A stretch of DNA of 26,687 nt from HGM04593 sp045646845 (GCA_045646845.1 JAZRLO010000016.1:1-26687), one strand, 5' to 3'. Shown: positions 8,337 to 15,913, numbered from the stretch's first letter. Program-made: numbers and translations. The notes: generated by a model not told the origin, from the sequence alone.

Positions 8337-9854
8337 TCATCCAAGTTCCTCGAGCATCTTCTTGCCCTTTGCAATAGCCTCTTCAATAGTCCCCACATTA
8401 AGGAAAGCCTGTTCGGGAACATCGTCAACATCGCCGTCAAGAATCATATTGAACCCGCGTATCGTATCCTCAATCGGAACCATCACACCCTTTACTCCGG
8501 TAAACTGCTCGGCAACCGTGAACGGCTGTGAGAGGAACCTCTGCACCCTTCGCGCACGGTTCACGGTCATGCGGTCCTCATCTGAAAGTTCCTCCATTCC
8601 CAGAATCGATATTATGTCCTGCAGTTCCTTGTTTCTTTGCAGAATACGTTTGACACGCTGTGCGGTGTCATAGTGTTCCTGCCCCACGATGTTCGCATCG
8701 AGGATACGCGATGTAGAATCCAGAGGATCGACTGCCGGATATATTCCCAGTTCGGCAATCTTGCGGCTCAGGACGGTAGTTGCATCCAAATGGGTAAACG
8801 TTGTTGCCGGAGCCGGGTCGGTAAGGTCGTCGGCCGGAACATAAACAGCCTGAACAGATGTAATGGAACCGTTCACTGTAGAAGCTATGCGTTCCTGCAT
8901 CGCGCCCATCTCGCTTGCCAGCGTAGGTTGATAACCCACGGAACCGGGCATACGCCCGAGCAACGCGGAGACCTCGGAACCGGCCTGGGTAAAGCGGAAG
9001 ATATTGTCTATGAAGAAAAGTATGTCGTTCGACTTACCCTCCTTCGCGCCGGCATCGCGGAACGACTCGGCTACGGTAAGGCCGGAGAGTGCCACTGCAG
9101 CACGGGCACCGGGAGGTTCGTTCATCTGGCCATAGACCAGTGTCGCCTGCGACTCTGCGAGAGCCTTGTAATCAACTTTCGACAGGTCCCATTCACCTCT
9201 CTCCATTCCTTTTCTGAACTCCTCGCCGTAACACACCACATTGGACTCTATCATCTCACGGAGAAGATCGTTTCCTTCACGGGTACGTTCACCTACGCCG
9301 GCAAATACGGAATAGCCGTCATGTCCCTTTGCAATATTGTTTATCAGCTCCATTATAAGCACGGTTTTTCCCACGCCGGCACCGCCGAAAAGTCCAATCT
9401 TTCCGCCCTTGCAGTAAGGCTCCAGCAGGTCTATGACCTTTATGCCAGTATATAAGACCTCCTGCACCGTAGAGAGTTCCTCGAATTTTGGTGCTTCGCG
9501 ATGTATCGGGTATGCACCTGTTTTGTCAAGCATGGCCATTCCGTCAATGGACTCGCCCACCACATTCATCATGCGTCCCTTTATCTGCTCGCCCACCGGC
9601 ATAGTTATAGGCTTTCCCGTCGCAACGACCTCCATTCCGCGCGACAACCCCGACGTACGGTCCATCGCCACGGTACGCACGGTCTCGTCGCCAATATGCT
9701 GTTGCACCTCAAGAATCAGTTCTCTGCCATCAGGCATGGCAACCGACAACGCCTCATGTATGGCAGGCAAGGATATTCCGCCACCGTCAACACTGAAATT
9801 GACATCTATTACCGCTCCTATCACCTGAGCTATACGACCAATCAACTTTGACAT
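8337..9854 (-). CDS. atpD: F1Fo ATP synthase beta subunit
   Basis: This 505-aa protein is the catalytic subunit. It has the P-loop GGAGVGKT (residues 157-164), the catalytic-glutamate region GERTREGNDL, the signature PALASEMG-like segment (PTLASEMGAMQERI), and the C-terminal ELSDEDRM helix equivalent to the DELSEED lever that pushes gamma. The ATG at 9852-9854 gives MSKLIGRIAQ. A TTG one codon upstream is unlikely to be used. It is the first gene of the operon, about 50 bp downstream of a Bacteroidota-type -7 box. Confidence 0.98.
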   Translation of the reverse strand: MSKLIGRIAQVIGAVIDVNFSVDGGGISLPAIHEALSVAMPDGRELILEVQQHIGDETVRTVAMDRTSGLSRGMEVVATGKPITMPVGEQIKGRMMNVVGESIDGMAMLDKTGAYPIHREAPKFEELSTVQEVLYTGIKVIDLLEPYCKGGKIGLFGGAGVGKTVLIMELINNIAKGHDGYSVFAGVGERTREGNDLLREMIESNVVCYGEEFRKGMERGEWDLSKVDYKALAESQATLVYGQMNEPPGARAAVALSGLTVAESFRDAGAKEGKSNDILFFIDNIFRFTQAGSEVSALLGRMPGSVGYQPTLASEMGAMQERIASTVNGSITSVQAVYVPADDLTDPAPATTFTHLDATTVLSRKIAELGIYPAVDPLDSTSRILDANIVGQEHYDTAQRVKRILQRNKELQDIISILGMEELSDEDRMTVNRARRVQRFLSQPFTVAEQFTGVKGVMVPIEDTIRGFNMILDGDVDDVPEQAFLNVGTIEEAIAKGKKMLEELG

Positions 9855-9906
9855 CAAAATGCTTATTTATTATAAATAACTATATACTTTGTAATAGTGT
9901 TGAATG

Positions 9907-9914
9907 CAAATATA
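9907..9914 (-). promoter_or_regulatory. Promoter of the ATP synthase operon (-7 box)
   Basis: On the minus strand TATATTTG matches the Bacteroidota -7 consensus TAnnTTTG exactly. It is the only such match found in the AT-rich 100 bp before atpD. Transcription would start near 9900, giving a leader of about 45 nt. The -33 element is poorly matched. Confidence 0.65.
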
Positions 9915-10121
9915 GCTATTTATATGAAAATTCCTAACATTTCATTCAAAAAAGGTTAAGTAACACGGCCCTGCCGGATGACGCCCGGTTTCTTTTTGAT
10001 ATTACTATCGTATGCGGTAAAGTCCGCTCCACGCGGATTATGTAAAACTCGAATGAATAGAATCCGCGCATGCTGTCATCCCGACAGAGTAATAGTCAAC
10101 GGTGAGATTTTTTTAGGCAAT

Positions 10122-10314
10122 AATATAGATGTTGACCCAAATATTGTTTGTCATACTGAGCAAAGCGAAGTATCTATTTTAAACGCAGTTTTTAGATCCT
10201 TCACATACGTTAGTTCGCTACGCTCATCGAGAACCTCTTTTTAATATTTTTCATTAATGTATGGTCAGGATGACAAGTTCGCGAAGAAAAAAGTCGTGGG
10301 TCAACTGCTATATT
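10122..10314. repeat. MITE/REP-like imperfect palindromic element
   Basis: Several nested inverted arms span about 190 bp. The outer arms are AATATAGATGTTGACCCA (10122-10139) and TGGGTCAACTGCTATATT (10297-10314). The middle arms are TTGTCATACTGA (10148-10159) and TCAGGATGACAA (10265-10276), with one mismatch. An inner pair is around AAGCGAAGTATCT (left) and AGATCCTTC/TTCGCTACGCTCA (right). The GTCATnCTGAGCnAAGCGAAGnATCT-type core resembles intergenic repeats dispersed in Bacteroidota genomes. It has no coding capacity, so if mobile it depends on a transposase elsewhere. Confidence 0.6.
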
Positions 10315-10384
10315 GTTACTATTTTTTATACCCCCGACTTTTGCAGGTAAGCCCTCATACTCACACGGAATTGCGGCAGAAACT

Positions 10385-10416
10385 AAAAAAGGCAGAACAC
10401 ATAACTGCATTCTGCC
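10385..10416 (-). terminator. Rho-independent terminator
   Basis: The minus-strand hairpin GGCAGAA/TTCTGCC (10416-10391) with a 12-nt loop is followed by TTTTTT. It ends either the repressor transcript, 170 bp after that gene's stop, or the candidate small RNA. Confidence 0.65.
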
Positions 10417-10482
10417 CTGAAACAAACACCAGTAACTGTTTTGCACGTATATTTATGATGTCACAAGACATCATTCACATCG
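10385..10482 (-). ncRNA. Candidate small RNA (~100 nt)
   Basis: The minus strand here has an independent transcription-unit layout. A TATTTTTG -7-like box (10489-10496) predicts a start near 10482. A perfect 8-bp stem with a 4-nt loop follows (ATGATGTC-TTGT-GACATCAT, 10474-10455). The unit ends in a hairpin with a T run (10416-10385). No sensible reading frame lies inside. It could also be the trailer of the repressor mRNA. The family is unknown. Confidence 0.35.
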
Positions 10483-10488
10483 GCAATG

Positions 10489-10496
10489 CAAAAATA
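10489..10496 (-). promoter_or_regulatory. Candidate -7 box for the small RNA
   Basis: TATTTTTG on the minus strand matches TAnnTTTG. A GTTG about 16-20 nt upstream is a weak -33 candidate. It lies downstream of the repressor stop, so it would drive only the short terminated segment. Confidence 0.35.
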
Positions 10497-10586
10497 CATA
10501 CAATATGCGGCACAACCCTTTACATTAACAAAGGAGTTCTGTCCTTTTTTTTAAAAAACAGTAAATGTCGCAGTTCCGCAGTTTCC

Positions 10587-11225
10587 TTATAAGAACGACT
10601 CAATCCTGTTCACGACACGGAAAAGAGCGCACACATCATTCTTATGTATCGGGAACGACGGATAATTCGGAGAGACACACCAAATAAGGTCGGGGTCATT
10701 GTTGTCGTGATAGCAACGCTTGATCATACGCGTATCGTTCGTGACCACCATATACACGTCACCGTGGTTTATACCTTCGGAACGGTTCACCCTCTTGACA
10801 CCTATAATGTCACCATCATTTATTTCAGGCTCCATGGATGTTCCCGAAACAGGGAAATAGAATTCCGCGCCCTGCATTGGAATGGAGATATACTGCGAAG
10901 GTTTCTCGCCAAACTGGTCAACATTGTCACGGAGACCGGCCGACACAGGCAGGTTGTTATAATACGGAACCACCGAAGCACACTTTGGAGCCGCATTTCC
11001 TTCAAGCATCATCTCGCCTTCGCCAAGCAGAAGCCACAAAGGCGACACATCGGGATAATTGTCTATAATAGCATATACGAGTTCCATACCCACGTTTCCG
11101 TCCTCATTGACCTGTCTGTTCAATGTTCTCTGCGGTATTCCCAGAATCTTGCTCGCGCGATTCACATTGATACCCTTGCTCTTGAAAAGCGCACTGACTC
11201 TCCCTTTAATTCCTCTTTCAATCAT
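10587..11225 (-). CDS. S24 (LexA/CI-like) self-cleaving repressor
   Basis: This 212-aa protein has an N-terminal helix-turn-helix (about residues 5-45, NVNRASKILGIPQRTLNRQV) and a C-terminal S24 peptidase fold. The catalytic serine is S130 in SGTSMEP. The general-base lysine is K169 in TRMIKRCY, at the normal spacing of about 39 residues. The likely self-cleavage bond is A96-G97 in LPVSAGLRD. Such repressors keep phage genes silent and are inactivated by RecA-stimulated cleavage after DNA damage. It is divergent from two small genes, with palindromes and repeated motifs between them, the usual phage switch layout. It would be expected to control the capsid operon as well, given the shared operator-like sequence at 19838. 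Confidence 0.92.
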   Translation of the reverse strand: MIERGIKGRVSALFKSKGINVNRASKILGIPQRTLNRQVNEDGNVGMELVYAIIDNYPDVSPLWLLLGEGEMMLEGNAAPKCASVVPYYNNLPVSAGLRDNVDQFGEKPSQYISIPMQGAEFYFPVSGTSMEPEINDGDIIGVKRVNRSEGINHGDVYMVVTNDTRMIKRCYHDNNDPDLIWCVSPNYPSFPIHKNDVCALFRVVNRIESFL

Positions 11226-11279
11226 AGTAGTGTAATTGATTATAAACGCTATACAGAAGAGACGTTATCAAGACTCATT

Positions 11280-11306
11280 CTAAAATAGCGAAAAATGACT
11301 ATTTTA
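11280..11306. promoter_or_regulatory. Repeated CTATTTTA operator-like motifs
   Basis: An inverted repeat TAAAATAG-N10-CTATTTTA occupies 11281-11306. A third copy, sharing the 10-mer GCTATTTTAG with the first, lies at 11352-11361 on the plus strand. The copies are in the 254-bp gap between the divergent repressor and small genes. They may be binding sites controlling the repressor's own transcription, but which protein binds is inferred only from position. Confidence 0.45.
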
Positions 11307-11331
11307 ACAACTCGTTTTCTTTTTTCGGTGT

Positions 11332-11353
11332 TATATTTGCAGCCATTAATGGC
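11332..11353 (+). promoter_or_regulatory. Promoter with overlapping palindromic operator
   Basis: TATATTTG (11332-11339) is an exact TAnnTTTG -7 box. Two bases later comes the perfect 12-bp palindrome GCCATTAATGGC (11342-11353), which covers the expected transcription start. This is the classical place for a repressor to block initiation. The unit drives the small genes starting at 11480 and leaves a leader of about 130 nt (11347-11479) in which no gene is seen. A near-identical palindrome lies at 19838. Confidence 0.6.
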
Positions 11354-11479
11354 TATTTTAGGATAAAAACCATTAAAAGCGCACATACGACACCACAAAT
11401 AAGCGCAAAAAAAGCACTTACAGGGCAAACATAATACAATTCAATCAAAACCACAAACAATAGAGTATCAATATTATTT

Positions 11480-11851
11480 ATGAGAAGCAGGAATTTGGAG
11501 AGAGGCAAGATACTTTGGGATATTCTTGCCGAAAAGTGCATGGAATGGAGAGACTGCATCCTCTCGTTGTTCAGGAGAAGAAAAGAGTACCGCAGCACTC
11601 TTATCGAGGAGTATTCCATCGAGAAAAGATTCATGAAAGAGGATTACGTCATTGAATTCTTGAAGGAGAGAGAAAAGGCGATAAGGCAGAACAGGTACAG
11701 TATGCGGATAAAGGAAGAGGAGAACAGCTTCGGCGACGGCAATGTGATTGGCCGGGTAACCCTTCTCAGGAACAAAGAGCGCATAGACGAAGCAAAGCTG
11801 ATAACCAAGGAGGGAGACAGCAGCAATATAATCTATTGGAGTTTCACTTGA
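11480..11851 (+). CDS. Hypothetical charged protein, 123 aa
   Basis: This soluble, highly charged protein (many Arg/Lys/Glu) starts MRSRNLERGKILWDILA and is mostly helical, with a probable amphipathic or coiled segment in the middle (YVIEFLKEREKAIRQ). I do not recognise the family. The codon pattern, with G or C common in the third position, resembles real genes of the locus, which favours it over the overlapping minus-strand frame. It is the first gene after the operator-controlled promoter and is divergent from the S24 repressor, the place where phages keep early regulators. A small transmembrane gene follows 16 bp later. Confidence 0.6.
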   Translation: MRSRNLERGKILWDILAEKCMEWRDCILSLFRRRKEYRSTLIEEYSIEKRFMKEDYVIEFLKEREKAIRQNRYSMRIKEEENSFGDGNVIGRVTLLRNKERIDEAKLITKEGDSSNIIYWSFT

Positions 11852-11867
11852 AAAACATACCGTGACA

Positions 11868-12074
11868 ATGGACGCAAAGATACTTTTCGGGATACAATTG
11901 GCCTGCCTCATAGTAATGTTGGGCACGGCAGAAGGAGTCTTCATATGCAAGGCACACACTATACTGTTCGCTATTTCGCTTTTTCTGTTCGGGAGATGCA
12001 GCGTTTATATATGCAAGAACGAGAAAAGACTGCTAAGAGACAATATGGAATACCAAAACAGCAAAATGAAGTGA
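11868..12074 (+). CDS. Small two-helix membrane protein, 68 aa
   Basis: From the ATG at 11868 the product is 68 aa with two hydrophobic segments (about residues 5-24, ILFGIQLACLIVMLGTAEGV, and 31-49, HTILFAISLFLFGRCSVYI) and a basic, polar C-terminal tail. That is a helical hairpin in the inner membrane. A GTG two codons upstream (11862) is an alternative start. It follows the charged 123-aa gene in the same transcription unit and ends just before a strong terminator. It could be a membrane effector, holin-like protein or signalling partner of the upstream gene. The family is not recognised. Confidence 0.55.
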   Translation: MDAKILFGIQLACLIVMLGTAEGVFICKAHTILFAISLFLFGRCSVYICKNEKRLLRDNMEYQNSKMK

Positions 12075-12083
12075 CATAGAATC

Positions 12084-12136
12084 AAATGCCCCGGCCTCAT
12101 CGATGAACATAATCATTGACAGAGACCGGGGCATTT
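12084..12136. terminator. Strong bidirectional terminator
   Basis: An 11-bp GC-rich stem, AAATGCCCCGG with CCGGGGCATTT, is extended by CTC/GAG after one mismatch and closes a loop of about 20 nt, with A/T-rich flanks on both sides. It stands between the end of the plus-strand small genes (12074) and the end of the minus-strand capsid operon (12201), so it can stop convergent transcription from both directions. Confidence 0.8.
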
Positions 12137-12200
12137 AATTTTGCCGGGGAACGGCAACAAAACAGTGTGGTTTATCACTGAATTCCTGCAGTTTATCCCT

Positions 12201-15056
12201 TTATCCAAAACGGTTGTTCCACGCCACATTAATATCGGCTTCAAGGGCAGTGAGTATGCTGTTTTCCCCCATATTGCCAATTACGGCAAAAACGTAATGG
12301 CTGTACGACTGCGACGGATACCATGGAAAAACCACATCCCTGCAGGAGTCCTCCTTTTCCACACCCGCGGTCAACTTGTAGTTGATACCATCGTTGCTGC
12401 ACAGCATATAACAGGCAACGGCCGGAATATCCGACGTATCGCCTTGCCGACTGATTGCACTGCAATGCAGCATCAGTTGCATTATGCGTTTGCGCAGTTT
12501 GGTTCCCCAGAGCATAGGACGCGTAAAGAGCATCACCCTGTTACTGCCCGAAACTGTGTTCTCAAGCTGCAACACAGTTACGGCACCCTCTCCAGCCACT
12601 ATCATGCCATGCGTGTAAGAGCCCTTCACAAAGCAGTCCGCACTCCACGAGAGACGCCCCCACGAAGCGTATTCCAAAGAAAAAAGATACGAATAGCCAC
12701 ACCCGGCACAAAAGAGCAACAACTCTTTATGGGCGGCAAGATAGCATATACGGGCATTTGAAAGATAGGTTCTGAAATCCGTTTTTTCGACACACCCTTC
12801 CATGGAGACTATGGAGGCCAATTTGCCGAATATCTTGCCCGACAGCACCTCGCCGCAAGAGGATACATCATCCATCTGCGCAGATATCCTTTTAATACTG
12901 CTGCCGCGCAAAAGCATCAGCCCCTCTTCCCCTGCAAAAACCACACCGCTGTCAATACCGCATACCGAAGCCGCGTTGACACACCTCTCCCTCGACAACG
13001 GGAAACAGCCCGAATAGGCTACGCTCCCCGAGGCATCAACCGCCAACGCCCATATGCCGTCATTACAGAAGAGATAGAGCGGATGCTCGCCGAACTGTCC
13101 CTGAGACAGAGCCACCGTATTGCTCGCCATAGCCACTACGCGCTCCTGCGAAGGGGCGAATGTAGCTTCCGGCGGAAAGACGAACGGATTATCCGTCGCC
13201 GCCACCTTCAGCACATTCCCTCTATCCTCACAAACATCATCGTCAACATCAGGGATAGTACCGCACATAAGTTCCCATGTAGAGTCGAAAGGGATATTGT
13301 ATATATCGGTAAAAGCAGAATCCTCCGTTGCTTTCTCAACAGTAAAGACAACCGCATCTCCGTCAACCGCATCTCGCGGAATCGCGAATATCCTGTACGT
13401 ACTGTATTTCTCATCGGGGAAACGCTTTCCGTTGTACATCCACGACCCCTCCGCAGCAGAATAGACAACTATGTGCACACCGGGGGCAGCTCCGAAAATT
13501 TCAAGCACGACATCATCCTCGATGCTGGCTTCCTGAATGCCGTTCGCAAACCGCATCTCCACTGTCACAATGTAAGATGAATGCCATTTGTGCAGATACA
13601 TCGACATGTTCATATACCTGTGCGGAACAAGCGGGAATCTCTTCATGAAAAGTTCAGTATCGTCGTACAGATAAACAGTCATCTCCGTAGCTCGCGAATC
13701 GGGGTACGACAGCAACGGGGTCAGCTCATACGTTCCGTGTCCGTGCCCCACATCAATACGTCCGAGATTATTCTCTACCACATAAGTGCCGCCCGACGTC
13801 TCAATTTTCGTATGTACCACTATTCCCTCAACCGCAGCTCTGTTTTTGCCGGCAGGCACCAGTGAAGAGGCATCATACCCTTTGAAGAAATGCTCCTTCA
13901 GCGCGGCCGCATGCAGTCTGTTGTTGAGCACATAGCTGCAGCCGGCCGAGTAGCCGGCAAGAGTAGCCGAAACCTGCTGAGATTGCAAAGCCTGCTGCAG
14001 AGCAAGGTTCACGTCCGAAACATCCTCGAGACTCGAAATCAGTCCACCATATATATCGAATTCCGCAACCTTGTAGAAGAGCGAAGCCGACAATATGTCG
14101 TCATGCAGTTCATCGAGACTCCGTGCCACATACGTCTCCTTCACAACCTGCGTGGCATTACCCTCTCCCGGGTCCCGGTGTATGCCATGTACCGTATCGA
14201 GCCGCTTGCCGGGAATGGAGCCTGTAGTGAAGACATCTATCCCCGTCACTATCCCTTTCCAGCCCTCCAGATTGAGATTCCTTAACGAGAATTCAGGCTT
14301 GAAGCCCCTCACCGTCACCCTGAAGTCGGCGTACCCGTCAACCGCACCCAGTGATTCCGACTGCATATTATCCGAGTCGCGACCCACCCCATCGTCAAAC
14401 GTCTGGTCACATACATAAATCACATGCGACGTATATATGTACGAACCGTCATACATTCTCAGTCCGAACCTGAAAAGAGCCCTGTCAACATAATAGCCGT
14501 CCATGTTGAGCAGCGAGATGCATTTGTCAATGTATCCCTTTTCGTTATACTCCCACGAAGCCTCCAGGTTGGAAAGGGTTGTCTTTATGGCATATTTGGC
14601 ATCTGTTGTGACACGCATCAGCTTCGACTCGGGCAGGATGTCGAGTACCGGCACCGGCGGGCGCTGCCCCAGAAGGCGGTAATGTCCGGAATCGTACAGC
14701 AGATATTCCACGGCATTATCCGTGAAGCAACACACGACATTGCCCACAAACTCAACCCTTTTCACGCCCTTGAGAGCATCACCGGCCTGCCACTCCATGG
14801 CAAGCGGTTTCCACTCCCTGTCATAGAAATGCAGTTCACCGCCATCGGCTGTGATGCAGATGTTGCACCCGGCCATAGCGTGCCAATAGGCTTCGGAATA
14901 AGCCACCGGCAACGAAGCCTTCACATGGGGCTGCGGAAACGGCTCAAGCGAACCGTTCACCATACGCATGTTCAGCACATCCATACACTCACCCTCCTGC
15001 GCAAGCAGGTTGTCGGTATTACGGGTTATACCTTTGAACGAAAAAATCTTCTGCAT
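12201..15056 (-). CDS. Large phage tail-nozzle/stabilisation-like protein, 951 aa
   Basis: This is a very long beta-rich protein with no signal peptide. The N-terminus (IFSFKGITRNTDNLLAQEGE, then CMDVLNMRMVNGSLEP) has the 'list of loci then net profile' style of podovirus tail-tubular B-like and crAss-like stabilisation proteins. Residues about 640-740 (SQGQFGEHPLYLFCNDGIWA, ERCVNAAS, VVFAGEEGLMLLRGS) are the repeated-blade part I associate with that family in Bacteroidota phages. It would form the nozzle below the adaptor ring. The start at 15056 (ATG) is preferred over a TTG at 15062. It is the last gene of the capsid operon, 9 bp after the spanin-like gene. The family assignment is by eye. 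Confidence 0.65.
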   Translation of the reverse strand: MQKIFSFKGITRNTDNLLAQEGECMDVLNMRMVNGSLEPFPQPHVKASLPVAYSEAYWHAMAGCNICITADGGELHFYDREWKPLAMEWQAGDALKGVKRVEFVGNVVCCFTDNAVEYLLYDSGHYRLLGQRPPVPVLDILPESKLMRVTTDAKYAIKTTLSNLEASWEYNEKGYIDKCISLLNMDGYYVDRALFRFGLRMYDGSYIYTSHVIYVCDQTFDDGVGRDSDNMQSESLGAVDGYADFRVTVRGFKPEFSLRNLNLEGWKGIVTGIDVFTTGSIPGKRLDTVHGIHRDPGEGNATQVVKETYVARSLDELHDDILSASLFYKVAEFDIYGGLISSLEDVSDVNLALQQALQSQQVSATLAGYSAGCSYVLNNRLHAAALKEHFFKGYDASSLVPAGKNRAAVEGIVVHTKIETSGGTYVVENNLGRIDVGHGHGTYELTPLLSYPDSRATEMTVYLYDDTELFMKRFPLVPHRYMNMSMYLHKWHSSYIVTVEMRFANGIQEASIEDDVVLEIFGAAPGVHIVVYSAAEGSWMYNGKRFPDEKYSTYRIFAIPRDAVDGDAVVFTVEKATEDSAFTDIYNIPFDSTWELMCGTIPDVDDDVCEDRGNVLKVAATDNPFVFPPEATFAPSQERVVAMASNTVALSQGQFGEHPLYLFCNDGIWALAVDASGSVAYSGCFPLSRERCVNAASVCGIDSGVVFAGEEGLMLLRGSSIKRISAQMDDVSSCGEVLSGKIFGKLASIVSMEGCVEKTDFRTYLSNARICYLAAHKELLLFCAGCGYSYLFSLEYASWGRLSWSADCFVKGSYTHGMIVAGEGAVTVLQLENTVSGSNRVMLFTRPMLWGTKLRKRIMQLMLHCSAISRQGDTSDIPAVACYMLCSNDGINYKLTAGVEKEDSCRDVVFPWYPSQSYSHYVFAVIGNMGENSILTALEADINVAWNNRFG

Positions 15057-15065
15057 AAACAAACA

Positions 15066-15470
15066 TCAATTCTTTTTGAAAAAACCGGACAACAGATCAA
15101 ACACTCCGATACGCCACAGCACAAGCAGAAAGAACAGCAGCAACCACCAGCGTGCAGTGCCGCCGTCCTCCTCTTCTGCACCTGCGCCGCCCGTCTCCAC
15201 CACCTTCTCTACAAAAACGGTATCGTGCAGCGCAATTGTATCGCGGCTTATCCTCTCGCGATAAACGGTCCTGTATTGTGTCTGATAGACAGTATCTGCC
15301 GCAACACGCACATAAATGCTGTCACGCAACACAATGCTGTCGTGTACCACACGTTCAACCACATTTTCCCTCACCTCAAGAGTTGCGTTCTCCACGCGCG
15401 CCGAGCGGCATCCCGCCGCCAACAGCACAAGGAGCCCGATGCTAAACCATATTCTTGCCGCCCTTGCCAT
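15066..15470 (-). CDS. Unimolecular-spanin-like lipoprotein, 134 aa
   Basis: The N-terminus is a lipoprotein signal with lipobox LAAGC (C21). The C-terminus has one membrane helix (about residues 108-127, WWLLLFFLLVLWRIGVFDLL) and a short basic tail. Between them lies a polar ectodomain of beta-type repeats (DSIVLRDSIYVRV, DTVYQTQYRTVY, RDTIALHDTV). Outer-membrane lipid anchor plus inner-membrane helix in one chain is the design of u-spanins, which fuse the two membranes at the end of phage lysis. The gene overlaps the holin-like gene by 29 bp. A structural bridge between membranes is an alternative role. Confidence 0.65.
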   Translation of the reverse strand: MARAARIWFSIGLLVLLAAGCRSARVENATLEVRENVVERVVHDSIVLRDSIYVRVAADTVYQTQYRTVYRERISRDTIALHDTVFVEKVVETGGAGAEEEDGGTARWWLLLFFLLVLWRIGVFDLLSGFFKKN

Positions 15471-15912
15471 AATCGAAATACTTGCTCAGCCACTGGCTCT
15501 TCTCGAGCACGCGAAGGCTGAATACATAATACAGGAAATCGAGGACACGGAACTGAGTACTCTTCTCATCCGTAATCATACGCGCATTGCGCAGTATGTT
15601 CGTAATGTAGAAATACATCGCCACATAAATCATGAACGACACACAGTGCGCCGCAGTCTCACCTTCACCCTTCAGGTGCCCCAGCAGATATATCGATGCA
15701 ACCATTACGAAGTATATCGCGGCATCCCTGAAGAAACAGAAAGCCTTGCGGAAGCTCCACTCTCCCCTGTTGCAAACATCGGCAAGCAGCCCCACCACGA
15801 AGTTCACGGTAAATAGCAGCAACAGCACGAACATGTCATTCTTTATCGGGAACATAAGCCCCACAATATTGGCAAGCACCGAAGCCGCCACCAATCTAAG
15901 GTTATCCATCAT
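15442..15912 (-). CDS. Holin-like membrane protein, 156 aa
   Basis: This protein has about four membrane segments. The section FVLLLLFTVNFVVGLLADV followed by a charged WSFRKAF loop and a second pair of helices resembles Bacteroidota phage holins of the phage_holin_4 type. The polar C-terminal tail ends GKGGKNMV. Holins set lysis time by permeabilising the inner membrane. It lies 1 bp after the small beta protein gene and overlaps the spanin-like gene by 29 bp, a typical lysis cassette, but no endolysin is beside it. Confidence 0.7.
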   Translation of the reverse strand: MMDNLRLVAASVLANIVGLMFPIKNDMFVLLLLFTVNFVVGLLADVCNRGEWSFRKAFCFFRDAAIYFVMVASIYLLGHLKGEGETAAHCVSFMIYVAMYFYITNILRNARMITDEKSTQFRVLDFLYYVFSLRVLEKSQWLSKYFDYGKGGKNMV

Positions 15913-15913
15913 C

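Larger units (their letters stand above)
9915..10586. other. Long non-coding spacer between the repressor and atpD
   Basis: No convincing gene lies in these 672 bp: frames in it are short and unrelated to known families. It holds fragments of a dispersed repeat (GTCATCCCGAC near 10075), an 8-bp inverted repeat CGCGGATT/AATCCGCG (10032-10039 and 10061-10068), the large palindromic element at 10122-10314, and a candidate small RNA with its own promoter and terminator (10385-10496). Confidence 0.6.

Noticed and set aside
8333..8440. 36-residue N-terminal extension of atpC
   Set aside because: It would overlap the atpD coding region by about 100 bp, and the ATG at 8332 gives the normal beginning of the epsilon family.
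10032..10068. CGCGGATT/AATCCGCG inverted repeat as a terminator
   Set aside because: The loop is long (21 nt), no T run follows on either strand and an alternative shorter hairpin overlaps it, so it is listed only as part of the spacer.
11353..11634. 93-aa minus-strand frame with a hydrophobic C-terminus
   Set aside because: Its hydrophobic part arises from AT-rich leader DNA, it ends inside the operator palindrome and it overlaps the better-supported plus-strand gene.
11474..11959. 161-aa minus-strand open frame over the two small plus-strand genes
   Set aside because: The plus-strand frames have better codon third-position bias, a promoter with operator and a terminator behind them. The minus frame has none of these.
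14424..15521. 365-aa plus-strand open frame
   Set aside because: It lies entirely antisense to the nozzle-like, spanin-like and holin-like genes. Its sequence is rich in His/Arg/Cys without domains, typical of a shadow of GC-rich codons.
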